Source of the DNA: Rhizobium sp. BK313
GTDB lineage: Bacteria; Pseudomonadota; Alphaproteobacteria; Rhizobiales; Rhizobiaceae
Assembly: GCF_014193655.1 (NCBI RefSeq)
Contig: NZ_JACHZQ010000003.1
Location: 62,001 to 126,000 of the forward strand
DNA length: 64,000 nt
Reading direction: 5' to 3'
The notes below the pieces were generated by a model. The model made no database searches. It had not been told where the DNA came from and was given only the letters and a program-made list of their open reading frames with translations. Positions 56,601 to 64,000 of this stretch are shown piece after piece; positions within the stretch are counted from its first letter, which is position 1; each line of letters opens with the position of its first letter. Made by a program: the position numbers and the translations under genes.

Positions 56601-58639
56601 CCTTCGGATCGTGTCTAGTCGAAGCCGGCCAGCGCCTGCGGTTCCTCAGTCACTTCGAGGGAACCAGCCTCAAGCGCCGTACCGACGCCGTGGATCGCAT
56701 CCTGCTCGGGAACGGCCGAGCCGCCGGTTTGTTGTCCGTATTCGACCCGCGCTCGAACTCCGTTCCAGAAGTCAGCAGCCAGCGGGCGACTGACGAGATG
56801 CTGGCACTGTATGGCTTGAACGAGGATCAGAAGACTGCGTTTCGCCAGATCATATGTGCCCGCCCGGTCGGGCTCCTGCAAGGCCCTCCCGGCACCGGAA
56901 AAACCAAGTTTATCGCTGCCCTGGCTCATTTTGCGATTACGACCGGGCTCGTCCGCAACGTACTTCTGGCCAGCCAGTCGCACGAGGCAGTCAACACAGC
57001 GGCAGAAGCCGTGCTCGCCCTCTTCCGCAAGACCGGAGAACTGCCCAGCTTGCTGCGCGTGGGCATGGATGACGGGCAGGTTTCCGCCCCGCTGCGCCCC
57101 TATCATACCTCGCGGGTGGAGCAGTCGTACAAGGATCGCTTCAACGCCACCTTCGGCGAGCGGATGGCCATTGCCGGTAAGACCCTGGGGATTCCGCCCG
57201 AGGTCATCTCGTCCGTGGTCATGTTAGAAACAACCATACGACCCGTCATAGAGAGGATCGCCGAAGTCTGCCACGCGCCAGAGCCGCAAGCGCAGCGGCT
57301 CAACGGTTTGGCGGAAACCGTCCGGCAGCATCTGTCATCGCTCGATATCGAGGCTCAGTTGCCCGACAGCGCCTTCGAGGAAGACTGGATGGGTTTCCTG
57401 GACGACTTGGCAGGCGCGATCTCCCGCCGCGCGGCCCGGCAAAACGCGGTCGGCGCAGACAAGATCGACCGCCTGAGGTCGATCGCCGGACTGGGGCGGG
57501 ATTTTGTGGGCAGTGTCTCTCGCGCAGAGCGCAGCTTCGACACGTTTCTTGCAGGAACACGGCAGATCGTTGTGGGCACATGCGTCGGGCTCGGAAGATC
57601 CTCACTCGGCCTCACGGCGACCGCTTTTGACCTCGTGATCATCGACGAAGCCGCCCGCTGCACATCGGGAGAGCTGTTGGTGCCGTTGCAGGCTGCGCGC
57701 TGGGCCGTACTCGTCGGCGACCAGGCGCAGCTCCAGCCACACCATGAGCCGGAGGTCGTCAATCTGGTATCCGAACGCACCGCCATCTCAAAGAAGGAGA
57801 TAAAGCGCAGTGATTTCGAACGCGTGTTCTCGACGGGCTATGGCCGCACCGCAGGCGCGAGGCTCAAGACCCAGTACCGCATGCTGCCCCCGATCGGGCA
57901 ACTCGTTTCAGAAGTTTTCTATCCCGATCTGAGCCTGCTCGCCGGCCGCTCCCAGCCCGAAATCGATCCCGATAGCTTGCCGCAGGAGCTGCGCCAGCCG
58001 CTGGCCTGGATCGAGACGGACAACCTGGGTTCCGCGGCGTATGAACGCAAGGAGGCGAGTAGCCTGATAAACCCCACAGAAGCCGAAGCGATCATCCGTC
58101 TGCTGGAACGTTGGCATTCTGAAGATAGCTTCCGGGAGTGGCTCCTCACCCAGCAAAAACACCCGGTGGGCATCGGCGTCATCTGCATGTATGCGGCGCA
58201 GCGTAATCTAATCGAGCGTAAACTGCGCCAGTCCTCCCTCGCTTCGCTGCTGGAGCGGCATGTGAAGATTGGGACGGTCGACAGCTATCAAGGCAAGGAA
58301 AATCCCATCGTCATACTTTCTCTAGTGCGCAACAACGCTCTGGGCCCGACGGAAGCCGGGGTCAAAATGATCAAAGAAGGCTTCCTCACTACCCCCAATC
58401 GGATCAACGTCGCCGCCAGCCGCGCGATGGATCGCCTCGTGATTGTCGGTGCGCGCCATCGCTGGCTAAGCGCCAATCCGATGGGACGCCTTTCGTCCGG
58501 CTTTACGCGCCGGATGGAAGAGGGCTCGGCGCTGGCTATCCCCATCGAGGAAGTGGCCGACGCTTCGGCAAATAACCAGGAACGCCGTACTCACGCTCCG
58601 GCAGCCACAAAAAAGGGAGGCGCACTTGGGAACGCTTAG
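53627..58639 (+). CDS. NERD nuclease - pseudokinase - kinase - SF1 helicase giant protein
   Basis: 1670 residues. NERD domain about 10-130 with E46-I-D48 and D61-I-K63, the PD-(D/E)xK-like core. A degenerate kinase lobe about 230-470 has H346-L-D-L-G-G where HRDLK is expected. A second kinase-like domain about 480-740 keeps H629-G-D-L-K-P-S-N and a metal-binding D649 in LIDALDF. A linker about 760-1040 is acidic near 880-910. The SF1B, Upf1-like helicase has GPPGTGKT at 1086, DEAA at 1340, GDQAQLQP, TQYRMLP, TVDSYQGKENPIV and VAASRAMDRLVIVG. NERD plus kinase recalls PglW of BREX-like systems, but no pglX/pglZ is near. Cytoplasmic; probable phage-defence effector. Confidence 0.92.
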   Translation: MQITNCGRGVHAREVKGLERLKKALPPNWYAFTNLDLTLGLGKSREIDVIIVADHRIFFIDIKDWDGRIENKDGRWYQNGKDNGASPVQKIGDISREVLNPLGTLLKSRPETKREPTPQIVGLVLLTGSATNAHLDGLEKAKVLSVDEFIKLAASARKQDEAFGEPFTTFIRRPLTDSFWKDKLSRFFNVGPNSPFKPGRRRFQRYLAEDSASYTHPSDVYREYEAAEEGNKNNQGILRLWDFTKCSDGRFQTEEGRLEIAGREQQVYHWLRDRDQDLERTLLTPRLDDPERGVSYWEIYDRRRRMRRLNEFSISDATTLLPGEKIELARQVVSAVAAMHRQNASHLDLGGHSIWLELPTSVRLSHLLAARFPEGKSLGRSRYQFLSSVTVPEDVLGVDMGPKRRDVFLLGVALHKLLFGELPAGEPAEWKPAVDQNSEYTLLHDWFSEALEVSPEQRFADAAIALEAFNKATASRPTPGEVIAGLDSFRTSIRSQRQLFVAFPAEGDLIIESDRLDAWRSRDNDQPVVVKQWKQASWGDLQKEGGTVLTFLRKAADLKADRLPGIAYVREVYWLGDSLVIVQDWVEGTSLDELLRHPTDVISDADSALTISNRLLSVVEILHDHGFGHGDLKPSNIIIKPDGEPVLIDALDFSPRIDGELTTSEYAPEAGTRLERDRFALTKIVEEIFTIVDLEPAVAADIASAIRDCREKPPVLATLLPLQEALSRTVQRLAAANEPEATQGDQLISISLANQQTGPIDPDEGYLFLRMRHHPHYGYLCLVVRGAFEEIEIRLDNQGQATAARRRKLEQWLLSRVAKQEFHKISAALTVARSDVTDLSALVPLLADPVIKARIEQDLSGPVSPAISEAQESEDLIPQEDEAEDALAEEIAAATIPASSDVDVPALWRALIDVENELTTDGVAQLDSVYDRSIGRHKVVLELESGDFGFSRNDTVGVQKQDKRGNWRRIGDLDLNRSRPDLAVIDAQGGSAFGSCLVEAGQRLRFLSHFEGTSLKRRTDAVDRILLGNGRAAGLLSVFDPRSNSVPEVSSQRATDEMLALYGLNEDQKTAFRQIICARPVGLLQGPPGTGKTKFIAALAHFAITTGLVRNVLLASQSHEAVNTAAEAVLALFRKTGELPSLLRVGMDDGQVSAPLRPYHTSRVEQSYKDRFNATFGERMAIAGKTLGIPPEVISSVVMLETTIRPVIERIAEVCHAPEPQAQRLNGLAETVRQHLSSLDIEAQLPDSAFEEDWMGFLDDLAGAISRRAARQNAVGADKIDRLRSIAGLGRDFVGSVSRAERSFDTFLAGTRQIVVGTCVGLGRSSLGLTATAFDLVIIDEAARCTSGELLVPLQAARWAVLVGDQAQLQPHHEPEVVNLVSERTAISKKEIKRSDFERVFSTGYGRTAGARLKTQYRMLPPIGQLVSEVFYPDLSLLAGRSQPEIDPDSLPQELRQPLAWIETDNLGSAAYERKEASSLINPTEAEAIIRLLERWHSEDSFREWLLTQQKHPVGIGVICMYAAQRNLIERKLRQSSLASLLERHVKIGTVDSYQGKENPIVILSLVRNNALGPTEAGVKMIKEGFLTTPNRINVAASRAMDRLVIVGARHRWLSANPMGRLSSGFTRRMEEGSALAIPIEEVADASANNQERRTHAPAATKKGGALGNA

Positions 58640-60065
58640 CCGTCCACTGCACCGATTGAAAGGACACGAGCTCGTCCCGCCCGAAGAGGACCGCCGCGTC
58701 GGGCTTGAAGTGTTCGACGTGCTGCTGCCATGCCGCAGCTATGAAGTGAAATACAAGGTTGCTTCTCTGGGGCAGGTCAGTCCGACGCTTGAATTCTTAT
58801 TGCGACTGGTCAAATCGACACCGGGAATCAGCGATGCCGACGCAGCCTCCTTTTTCGGCTATAGCCCGTCCGAAATGACCTACGTGCTGGAAGAGGCATG
58901 CGGGCCTGGCTATCTGGAGCGAAAAGGCGGTCAGCTCTGGCTAACGACATCCGGAGACAGTCTGTTCCGTGAAGGCGAAAAAGAGCCAACGATTTACACG
59001 GTGGAATCGCGGCGGCGCTCTTTTGGTTTTGATTTGATGGCTATTGCGCCCCAGGCTCGGCGCTGGCTGGAGCCCCTGGAGAGATTTTTGCCGGAACTGG
59101 TGTCAGAAGATCCGGCGAGAACTGGTCGGGTCGCCGAGCGACTGCCGAGTAGGTTCAGGCAGTTTTTCCGCGAGCTCGCGGATCAAGCGGACCGGGGAAA
59201 GCTCGAAAGACGTGACATTTATTCGATCGACCCTATTGTCGTACCGGGTGAACGCTACCAGATTCCCGTACGCGTTCTGACCTATGCGCAGGCATCGAAT
59301 CCCAGCGCGGCGGAAATCGATCTCTCGATCTGGCGGCCGGATCATGAAATCGCCGATCGGCCGGAGATCGAGCGCGCCGTCGCCCTTTTTGTGAAAGACA
59401 TGCAGACTTCGGTAAACCAGTTGGATGCCGCGTCCGCATACCAGGCTCTCATTGATCTGGCGCCCGAATTCCTAAAGGACTTCACAACGCGCAGCGGCCT
59501 TTCCGAGGGGCGGTATTGGCGAGAATCCGTTAGCCGCGCAGGTGAGCCGCGGAGCGATCGCAAGACCATCCCGATCGTCGGCTCTCTACTATTGCCCGAG
59601 AATATTGAACGGCTCCAGTCCGTACTCGACTACGGACTGCGCGCGGCATCCGAAGCGCCGGTGAATATATTTGCCGTCGCGCCGCAAACGCGGCGATGGG
59701 GTGCGACCACGCAGCAACGCGACCTGCTGACATTGATACAGGAAAAGGTTGGCCTGACATTCCCCAGCGCCGATCGTGCGGAGATGAAGGCGACCTGCCT
59801 TTACGCCGGTAAGCCACCCGCCTACACGCAGAAGGCATTCGACGAGGTTCTGTCCAGCCATGTCGAGCATTTCCCCAAGGCCCTAGAAATTCTACTGGTA
59901 CCGGGAGTGATGTTGGCGGCGGTGGTTCATGCGCCGCTGGGATCGTCAAACGGCAATCCCGTACCGCTGGGGCTGGCTTCATTCGATCTAGCTATGGTGG
60001 AGCGGGGAAGCCAGTACGTAATGGATCGCCTCGAGGCGTATACCACAAAAGACGGCGGCTCCTAG
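58626..60065 (+). CDS. Partner protein of the NERD-kinase-helicase, winged-helix-like N-terminus
   Basis: 479 residues starting with TTG at 58626, 14 bases inside the preceding gene, with a strong GGGAGG six bases upstream that decides the start. Residues about 55-105 look like a winged helix (LEFLLRLVKSTPGISDADAASFFGYSPSEMTYVLEEACGPGYLERKGGQLW in short pieces). The rest, about 120-470, is not recognised; no catalytic signature stands out. Overlap and fixed order suggest an obligate two-protein system. Confidence 0.82.
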   Translation: MGTLSRPLHRLKGHELVPPEEDRRVGLEVFDVLLPCRSYEVKYKVASLGQVSPTLEFLLRLVKSTPGISDADAASFFGYSPSEMTYVLEEACGPGYLERKGGQLWLTTSGDSLFREGEKEPTIYTVESRRRSFGFDLMAIAPQARRWLEPLERFLPELVSEDPARTGRVAERLPSRFRQFFRELADQADRGKLERRDIYSIDPIVVPGERYQIPVRVLTYAQASNPSAAEIDLSIWRPDHEIADRPEIERAVALFVKDMQTSVNQLDAASAYQALIDLAPEFLKDFTTRSGLSEGRYWRESVSRAGEPRSDRKTIPIVGSLLLPENIERLQSVLDYGLRAASEAPVNIFAVAPQTRRWGATTQQRDLLTLIQEKVGLTFPSADRAEMKATCLYAGKPPAYTQKAFDEVLSSHVEHFPKALEILLVPGVMLAAVVHAPLGSSNGNPVPLGLASFDLAMVERGSQYVMDRLEAYTTKDGGS

Positions 60066-60291
60066 CGTGACATTGGGAGACGCTAGGCTATGTCAGGAGG
60101 CAGGCAGTCCCTGCGCGCTGACTCGGTGAAGCCACTGAATGTCGACCGCGGGGTCGGAATTCATCGTTGAGATCAATCCTTCTTCAACGGCTGCTATTCG
60201 ATCCTCGGCACTCGAAAGCGGACCGTCCCATAAGGAACACGGGCTGCGCTGACTAATCCACACCAGCGCGAATTCTGTTCATCGAAGGCCG

Positions 60292-60831
60292 TTGGATCGA
60301 CTGAAGACGGCGGGTGCGATGAAAATCTTTCAGGAAAAGCGCTCTGGCGTGGACCGTGAGCGCGAAGAGCTGAAAAGCTGCCTGGATTATGCACGCGAGG
60401 GCGACACGCTGCTGGTGACGAAACTGGACCGCCTGGCACGCTCTACCGCAGACCTCTACGCCATCGTGACCATGCTTGAGAATAAGGGCGTGGCGTTCAA
60501 GGTGCTGGATGATGCGGCCGTCGATACGACGAGCCGGACCGGAAAGCTGGTGATGGGTATTCTCGCTCTCATTGCCGAGTTCGAAACGGCGATCCGGCGA
60601 GAACGCCAAATGGAAGGGATCGTGCGGGCGAAGGCCGAAGGCCGGACGGGCGGGCGACCGAAACTGGTGACGGATGAAATCGCCGTTGACATACGGGCGC
60701 GGCGGGCGGCGGGCGAAAGCTTCCGCTCGATCGCGAAGAGTGTGGCTTTCAGCGTGGCAACGGTCCAGAACGCCTTGAAGCGCGCGCCGGCAGTAGATAC
60801 GGCCGAGGGTAGGGTTGTGGGTACGGATTGA
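60292..60831 (+). pseudogene. N-terminally truncated serine invertase/resolvase
   Basis: From LDRLKTAGAMKIFQEKRSGVD onward the sequence is a DNA invertase of the Pin/Hin type, including VTKLDRLARSTADLY, GKLVMGILALIAEFE and a C-terminal HTH (SFRSIAKSVAFSVATVQNAL). The first 25-30 residues with the catalytic serine are missing; codons before 60292 do not match. Truncated at a breakpoint near 60290. Confidence 0.8.
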
Positions 60832-60919
60832 GGGTTTATACGGCGTCTTGCTGAATTCGACTCACGGGCTTCCCAAAACGCGATGAATCTGAATCTCTGG
60901 TGCAAAGCGGAGATTTGCA

Positions 60920-61249
60920 ATGGGCAATTTCGTTGCGAGAGGATTTCGACGCGCAGAGCTTTCGCGGCGTCTGGCACGCCAGACCAGGGATGCCGCGCAG
61001 GCACGCTGTCTCCTGGCGCTTGCCTCGATCTATGACCGAGGCTCGCGCTCGGATGCGGCGCGGTTGGGCAATGTCACGCTTCAAATCGTGCGGGACTGGG
61101 TCATGCGATTCAAAGCGCATGGCCCTGACGGGCTGATCAACGGCAAGGCTCCTGGGCCCAAGTCACGGTTGAACGATACTCAGCGGGCGGCGCTGGCGCA
61201 GGCTAACGGAGGGTCTATGTGTTGCCGTATCGATCCTTCCTATTTGTGA
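60920..61249 (+). mobile_element. IS630-family transposase fragment (N-terminal part)
   Basis: The N-terminal helix-turn-helix domain of an IS630-type transposase is present: ALASIYDRGSRSDAARLGNVTLQIVRDWVMRFKAHGPDGLINGKAPG. Homology ends near 61203 (RAALAQ), followed by unrelated codons and a stop, so the DDE catalytic part is lost. The 88 bases upstream probably belong to the element's left end. Confidence 0.8.
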
Positions 61250-62346
61250 GTAACCACAATATCTACGCTCTCAACTGAACGCCCTAGGCCACGAGTGCCG
61301 CAAAACTGTCCATTGTAAAACGTCTGAGAGTCCCCTTGTTTTGCGATATGACACTGATAGCTTACATCGAATTCGTCAGCCGGAGCGCCCGTCAGTCTGA
61401 TGGCAAATCCTTCCATTCGTCTAGACTGCCCGCGCGTTCCACAGAATTGCCCCTCAGAATACCATGGTGTGTCCCCTATGTTCTGCAGGTGGCACATGTA
61501 CTGCAGCGAGAGGTTTGGAACATCGGTCAGACCGGTTATCTGTATTCCCTCTAGGCGAAGGCCACGCCCTTTGGTTCCGACCCAACTCCCCTCTGTTCCA
61601 GTCATATCCCCTATATTTTGCGCATGTACAAGGACGGTAAATCTTGGCTTGAAGCCCGAGTGACTCCAAGCGGGCGCATCGATGACCACAGGAGGGAGGG
61701 GTACGTCGATATAAACCGGTTGATAATCCTTGGCTGCCACTGTTAGCGAAAATGCTTTCCCTGCGGTTCTGTCGACTTCGACGGGAAGCGTTGCATTTGC
61801 TGCTATGTGCGTTGGAAAATGAGCTGAAGCAGCAATGACTCCGGAAACGGGAACAAACGTCAGCCGAGTCCCTGCCCCGTTAGGAGGGGGAGACCAATGA
61901 AGGCTGATCGAAACATGTGTATCCGTGACACGCTCAACGTATGCTCTTAGTCCAATACTTCCTTGCTGTGCGATCTTTTGGCACTTAATGTAGGCCGCTC
62001 TTGCATTGTCATCGACCGTAGAAGCTACGTATTTCTCAGAATTATCCCGCGAATAATTGAAAGAATATTTCTCAAACTCGTGCTGGCGGTGTTGAGAGAA
62101 GTCGGAATAGTTGGCATAGCCGCTCATTGGAAGGCCGTCGACGATAATGCTTCCACCTGAGTCAAAGGCTTGTTTTGATTCGGCGAAGTTATCTTTAGTT
62201 ATTAATTGGAGGTATGATAATTTTAGGCTCTCGCTTGATTGAAAAGATACATTATTTGGTTTTAATAATAGTGAGCAATCTATTTGTTGGGCGTAGACAA
62301 TATCTGAGAAAAACAGCATGAAAAGCATAGCCAAATATGTTTTCAT
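61240..62346 (-). CDS. Secreted protein with three C-terminal ChW-like repeats
   Basis: 368 residues from the ATG at 62346, with a signal peptide (YLAMLFMLFFSDIVYAQ). The middle is unassigned. The C-terminus has three repeats of about 40 residues of the form H-x-Q-N-I-G-x...G-x-x-x-G-T-x-G-x-x-x-R-x-E-x-x-x-I: HAQNIGDMTGTEGSW, HLQNIGDTPWYSEGQF, HIAKQGDSQTFYNGQF. These resemble clostridial hydrophobic-W (ChW) repeats, usually cell-surface modules of Gram-positives. The gene is AT-richer than its surroundings, consistent with transfer. Function unknown. Confidence 0.75.
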   Translation of the reverse strand: MKTYLAMLFMLFFSDIVYAQQIDCSLLLKPNNVSFQSSESLKLSYLQLITKDNFAESKQAFDSGGSIIVDGLPMSGYANYSDFSQHRQHEFEKYSFNYSRDNSEKYVASTVDDNARAAYIKCQKIAQQGSIGLRAYVERVTDTHVSISLHWSPPPNGAGTRLTFVPVSGVIAASAHFPTHIAANATLPVEVDRTAGKAFSLTVAAKDYQPVYIDVPLPPVVIDAPAWSHSGFKPRFTVLVHAQNIGDMTGTEGSWVGTKGRGLRLEGIQITGLTDVPNLSLQYMCHLQNIGDTPWYSEGQFCGTRGQSRRMEGFAIRLTGAPADEFDVSYQCHIAKQGDSQTFYNGQFCGTRGLGRSVESVDIVVTHK

Positions 62347-62367
62347 TGAGGAGCCCTCCTTGCTCAA

Positions 62368-63037
62368 GGAGCAATCTTAAATCTATCGATTGCATGTAAT
62401 CAATAAACATTAAGACGTATTCAGGTTGTATCTTTGTATATTATCGACGAATAGATGTTCACGGAATTCAACCGAAAAGGCACATTTTATATTTGGCTTG
62501 CCTGAACCAACGGGAAGGTGTGCGGCAGTATAAACCAGAGCCCGCCGTGCAAAGCCACTTCTCTATTTTATGGCGGCCGAGATAGAGCCTATGCAAGAAC
62601 CAGTCTAGCGGTAGCGAATTGGAGTTACTCACGGAACGGCTTGCCGGCCGTCTCGCTACCTACAGCTTTGCATACAATACAAATTGGGGTCACACATCTC
62701 AGAGGTGATCACGTGGGAGCGGCTGCGAGGTTTTCCCCCCAAGGAAAACAGCGAACGCATCACAAGGCGCTATGGCGCTGCCGATCGCTGTATCTATTGC
62801 GGCACAACCTCGGAGACCGACCAGCAAGTGCAGGCCGTTCGCGATCTGCCAATGAGCTCTGCTGAGTTGGAGCGCCTGCTGCGGCGACAGCAGTGTGGAA
62901 GCCCACGAACAGGCGCGTCAGCGACTTGGTCGGAGCGCGCCACCGCGTAACGACCCGCTATGACAAGACGGACAGTTTCGCGGCGGCCCTCCACCTCGTC
63001 GCAGCCTTCCTTGCGCTGCGATGAATGTCTACAGTCC
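62368..63037. other. AT-rich and decayed gap
   Basis: Upstream region of the ChW-like gene, AT-rich to about 62500, then frames without support. A CIYCG-containing plus-strand frame at 62684-62950 is not convincing. The right end contains an IS5-type transposase tail listed separately. Confidence 0.4.
62890..63024 (+). mobile_element. IS5-family transposase C-terminal remnant
   Basis: The frame ending with TGA at 63022-63024 reads HRVTTRYDKTDSFAAALHL and VAAFLALR, the usual C-terminal tail (RVATRYDK...L-AA...) of IS5-group transposases. No longer open frame precedes it; only the last 30-45 codons survive. Confidence 0.6.
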
Positions 63038-63424
63038 CTAGGCTCCCAAGATCGCCTTCACCGCGTCCAGGCTTCCCAGCACCCTTTGCTTGATATTGAT
63101 TACATCGCCATAGTGGAACGGATCCCTCCCGCTGGGCCCCCCAGAACAACCGTTGTGTACCATTCCGATCATTTGTTCCAAAGTATTTTCAACGGCGTCG
63201 ATCTGTGGAGCCGCATTGCTTACCTCGCCTCTTGCCAACTGCAATCTTAAGTCAACGAGAATCCTCCCAACCTCGTTACTGGAGTTGACAAACCCTTCGT
63301 AGCCGGACGGGTTCAAGCCGTGTTCCCCGCCTGGGCAACTCAGGGTCATTAGCCGCACCATCCCTTGGGCTTGAAAGATTGCATCGGCCATCAGTTTGTC
63401 TAAGGCTGCGTTTATGTCGGCCAT
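63038..63424 (-). CDS. Hypothetical protein
   Basis: 128 residues with GGGAG-like ribosome site upstream of the ATG at 63424. Mostly helical (AALDKLMADAIFQAQGMVRLMTLS, AAPQIDAVENTLEQMIGMV), with one CPGGEHG segment. No family recognised. Its stop nearly abuts the IS5 tail. Confidence 0.55.
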   Translation of the reverse strand: MADINAALDKLMADAIFQAQGMVRLMTLSCPGGEHGLNPSGYEGFVNSSNEVGRILVDLRLQLARGEVSNAAPQIDAVENTLEQMIGMVHNGCSGGPSGRDPFHYGDVINIKQRVLGSLDAVKAILGA

Positions 63425-63739
63425 CGGAGACTCCCTTTCCTTTTCTTCGATTTCGTCGCTGCAATGTCCTCAGATTACTTATATCATTGAGTTCGGCATT
63501 ATAGGTTCCGACTCATGGTAGAGGCGCACTCGCGGATTCACAACCAAGGGAGGAGACTGCGCCGAATCGCCTAAGTTGTAAAGCTATTCAAAAGGGGTAT
63601 AGCTACGGTCCATTTGGAAGACTCGCGCTCCGGACGTAATTGAGTCCATCGGCCAGCGCTGGGGCCAATCCCGAGCTGCCACCAAGCTGATCCGTAAACT
63701 TACAAGGAAAAGATTAGGCAATGGTTTGATCAGGCACCA

Positions 63740-63955
63740 ATGCAGGACGTGGAAAGCCTTGTTGCAGCGATACGGAGGCAGGCGGCGCCAATATTCCTTC
63801 GCGACGACAAGGGACATATGAAAGGCATCCTGACCGATCTTCGGGAGCTTCCGGAAAAAGACGGCATTCAGTCTGGCCAAACCATCCTTGCGGCTGTGAC
63901 CTGGCTTGCTGACCTGTACGCTGGTGCGTCCAACGGTTCAAACGAGCTACAGTGA
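63740..63955 (+). CDS. Small hypothetical ORF near the right edge
   Basis: 71 residues (MQDVESLVAAIRRQAAPIFLRDDKGHM...). The composition is protein-like, but no clear ribosome site precedes the ATG and no family is recognised. The 300 bases upstream contain no other supported gene. Confidence 0.3.
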   Translation: MQDVESLVAAIRRQAAPIFLRDDKGHMKGILTDLRELPEKDGIQSGQTILAAVTWLADLYAGASNGSNELQ

Positions 63956-64000
63956 TCGCCGCGAGTATGAGTCGAACATCTGCTTGGCTACCTCTCGGTG

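Noticed and set aside
53627..60065. BREX/Pgl system
   Set aside because: NERD plus kinase recalls PglW, but no pglX methylase, pglZ phosphatase or brxC-like ATPase is nearby and the helicase is fused.
62684..62950. 88-codon frame with a CIYCG motif
   Set aside because: A single CxxC is weak, there is no ribosome site, and the end overlaps the IS5 tail in another frame.

Overview
The window looks like the chromosome of a fast-growing alphaproteobacterial rhizobium (Rhizobium or a close relative). This is inferred from high GC, gene content typical of rhizobia (full C-P lyase locus, yej-type peptide uptake operon, glk/mgsA/dapB/gpmA housekeeping run) and one copy of the common rhizobial extragenic palindrome between phnK and phnL. 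No rRNA, tRNA or CRISPR array was recognised.

Bases 1-39441 are ordinary, densely packed chromosome. The first 11.9 kb is a phosphonate degradation locus on the minus strand: phnG-H-I-J-K, then phnL and a hexapeptide acyltransferase, then phnC-D-E-E, then a 2H-phosphoesterase-like protein and phnM, which runs off the left edge. The divergent regulator phnF faces phnG. Three Pho-box-like sites precede the three minus-strand transcription units, and a perfect palindrome between phnF and phnG is a likely PhnF operator. Next come gpmA, dapB, an MsbA-type exporter, glucokinase, methylglyoxal synthase, murein endopeptidase, an isochorismatase-like hydrolase with a divergent TetR regulator, a YejABEF-type peptide importer with a ghrA-like dehydrogenase, pncB, a Sel1-repeat protein, a DUF1444 protein, an MscS-type channel, and a set of oxidoreductases, a methyltransferase, a hydrolase, a TSUP permease and a LysR regulator.

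From about 39.6 kb to the right edge the DNA is accessory. A tyrosine integrase with an apparent frameshift starts a satellite- or prophage-like block: AlpA-like DNA-binding protein, coiled-coil protein, D5/P4-type primase-helicase, an inverted-iteron array that could be an origin, and a translationally coupled terS operon. No capsid genes follow. A C-terminal terminase large-subunit relic lies 6 kb further right, so the block has been split by an insertion carrying a serine recombinase, an HxlR/FMN-reductase pair, a broken ohr, an NTF2-like protein and a GlxA-type AraC regulator.

The most striking part is 50.9-60.1 kb. A 749-residue DUF262-HNH-AlbA_2 fusion is divergent from a 1670-residue protein that joins a NERD nuclease, a degenerate kinase, a second kinase and an SF1 (Upf1-like) helicase. 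The latter overlaps a 479-residue winged-helix-like partner of unknown function. This is best read as a candidate anti-phage or anti-plasmid defence island. It is followed by wreckage: an N-terminally truncated invertase, an IS630 fragment, an AT-rich secreted protein with ChW-like repeats, an IS5 tail and small orphan genes.
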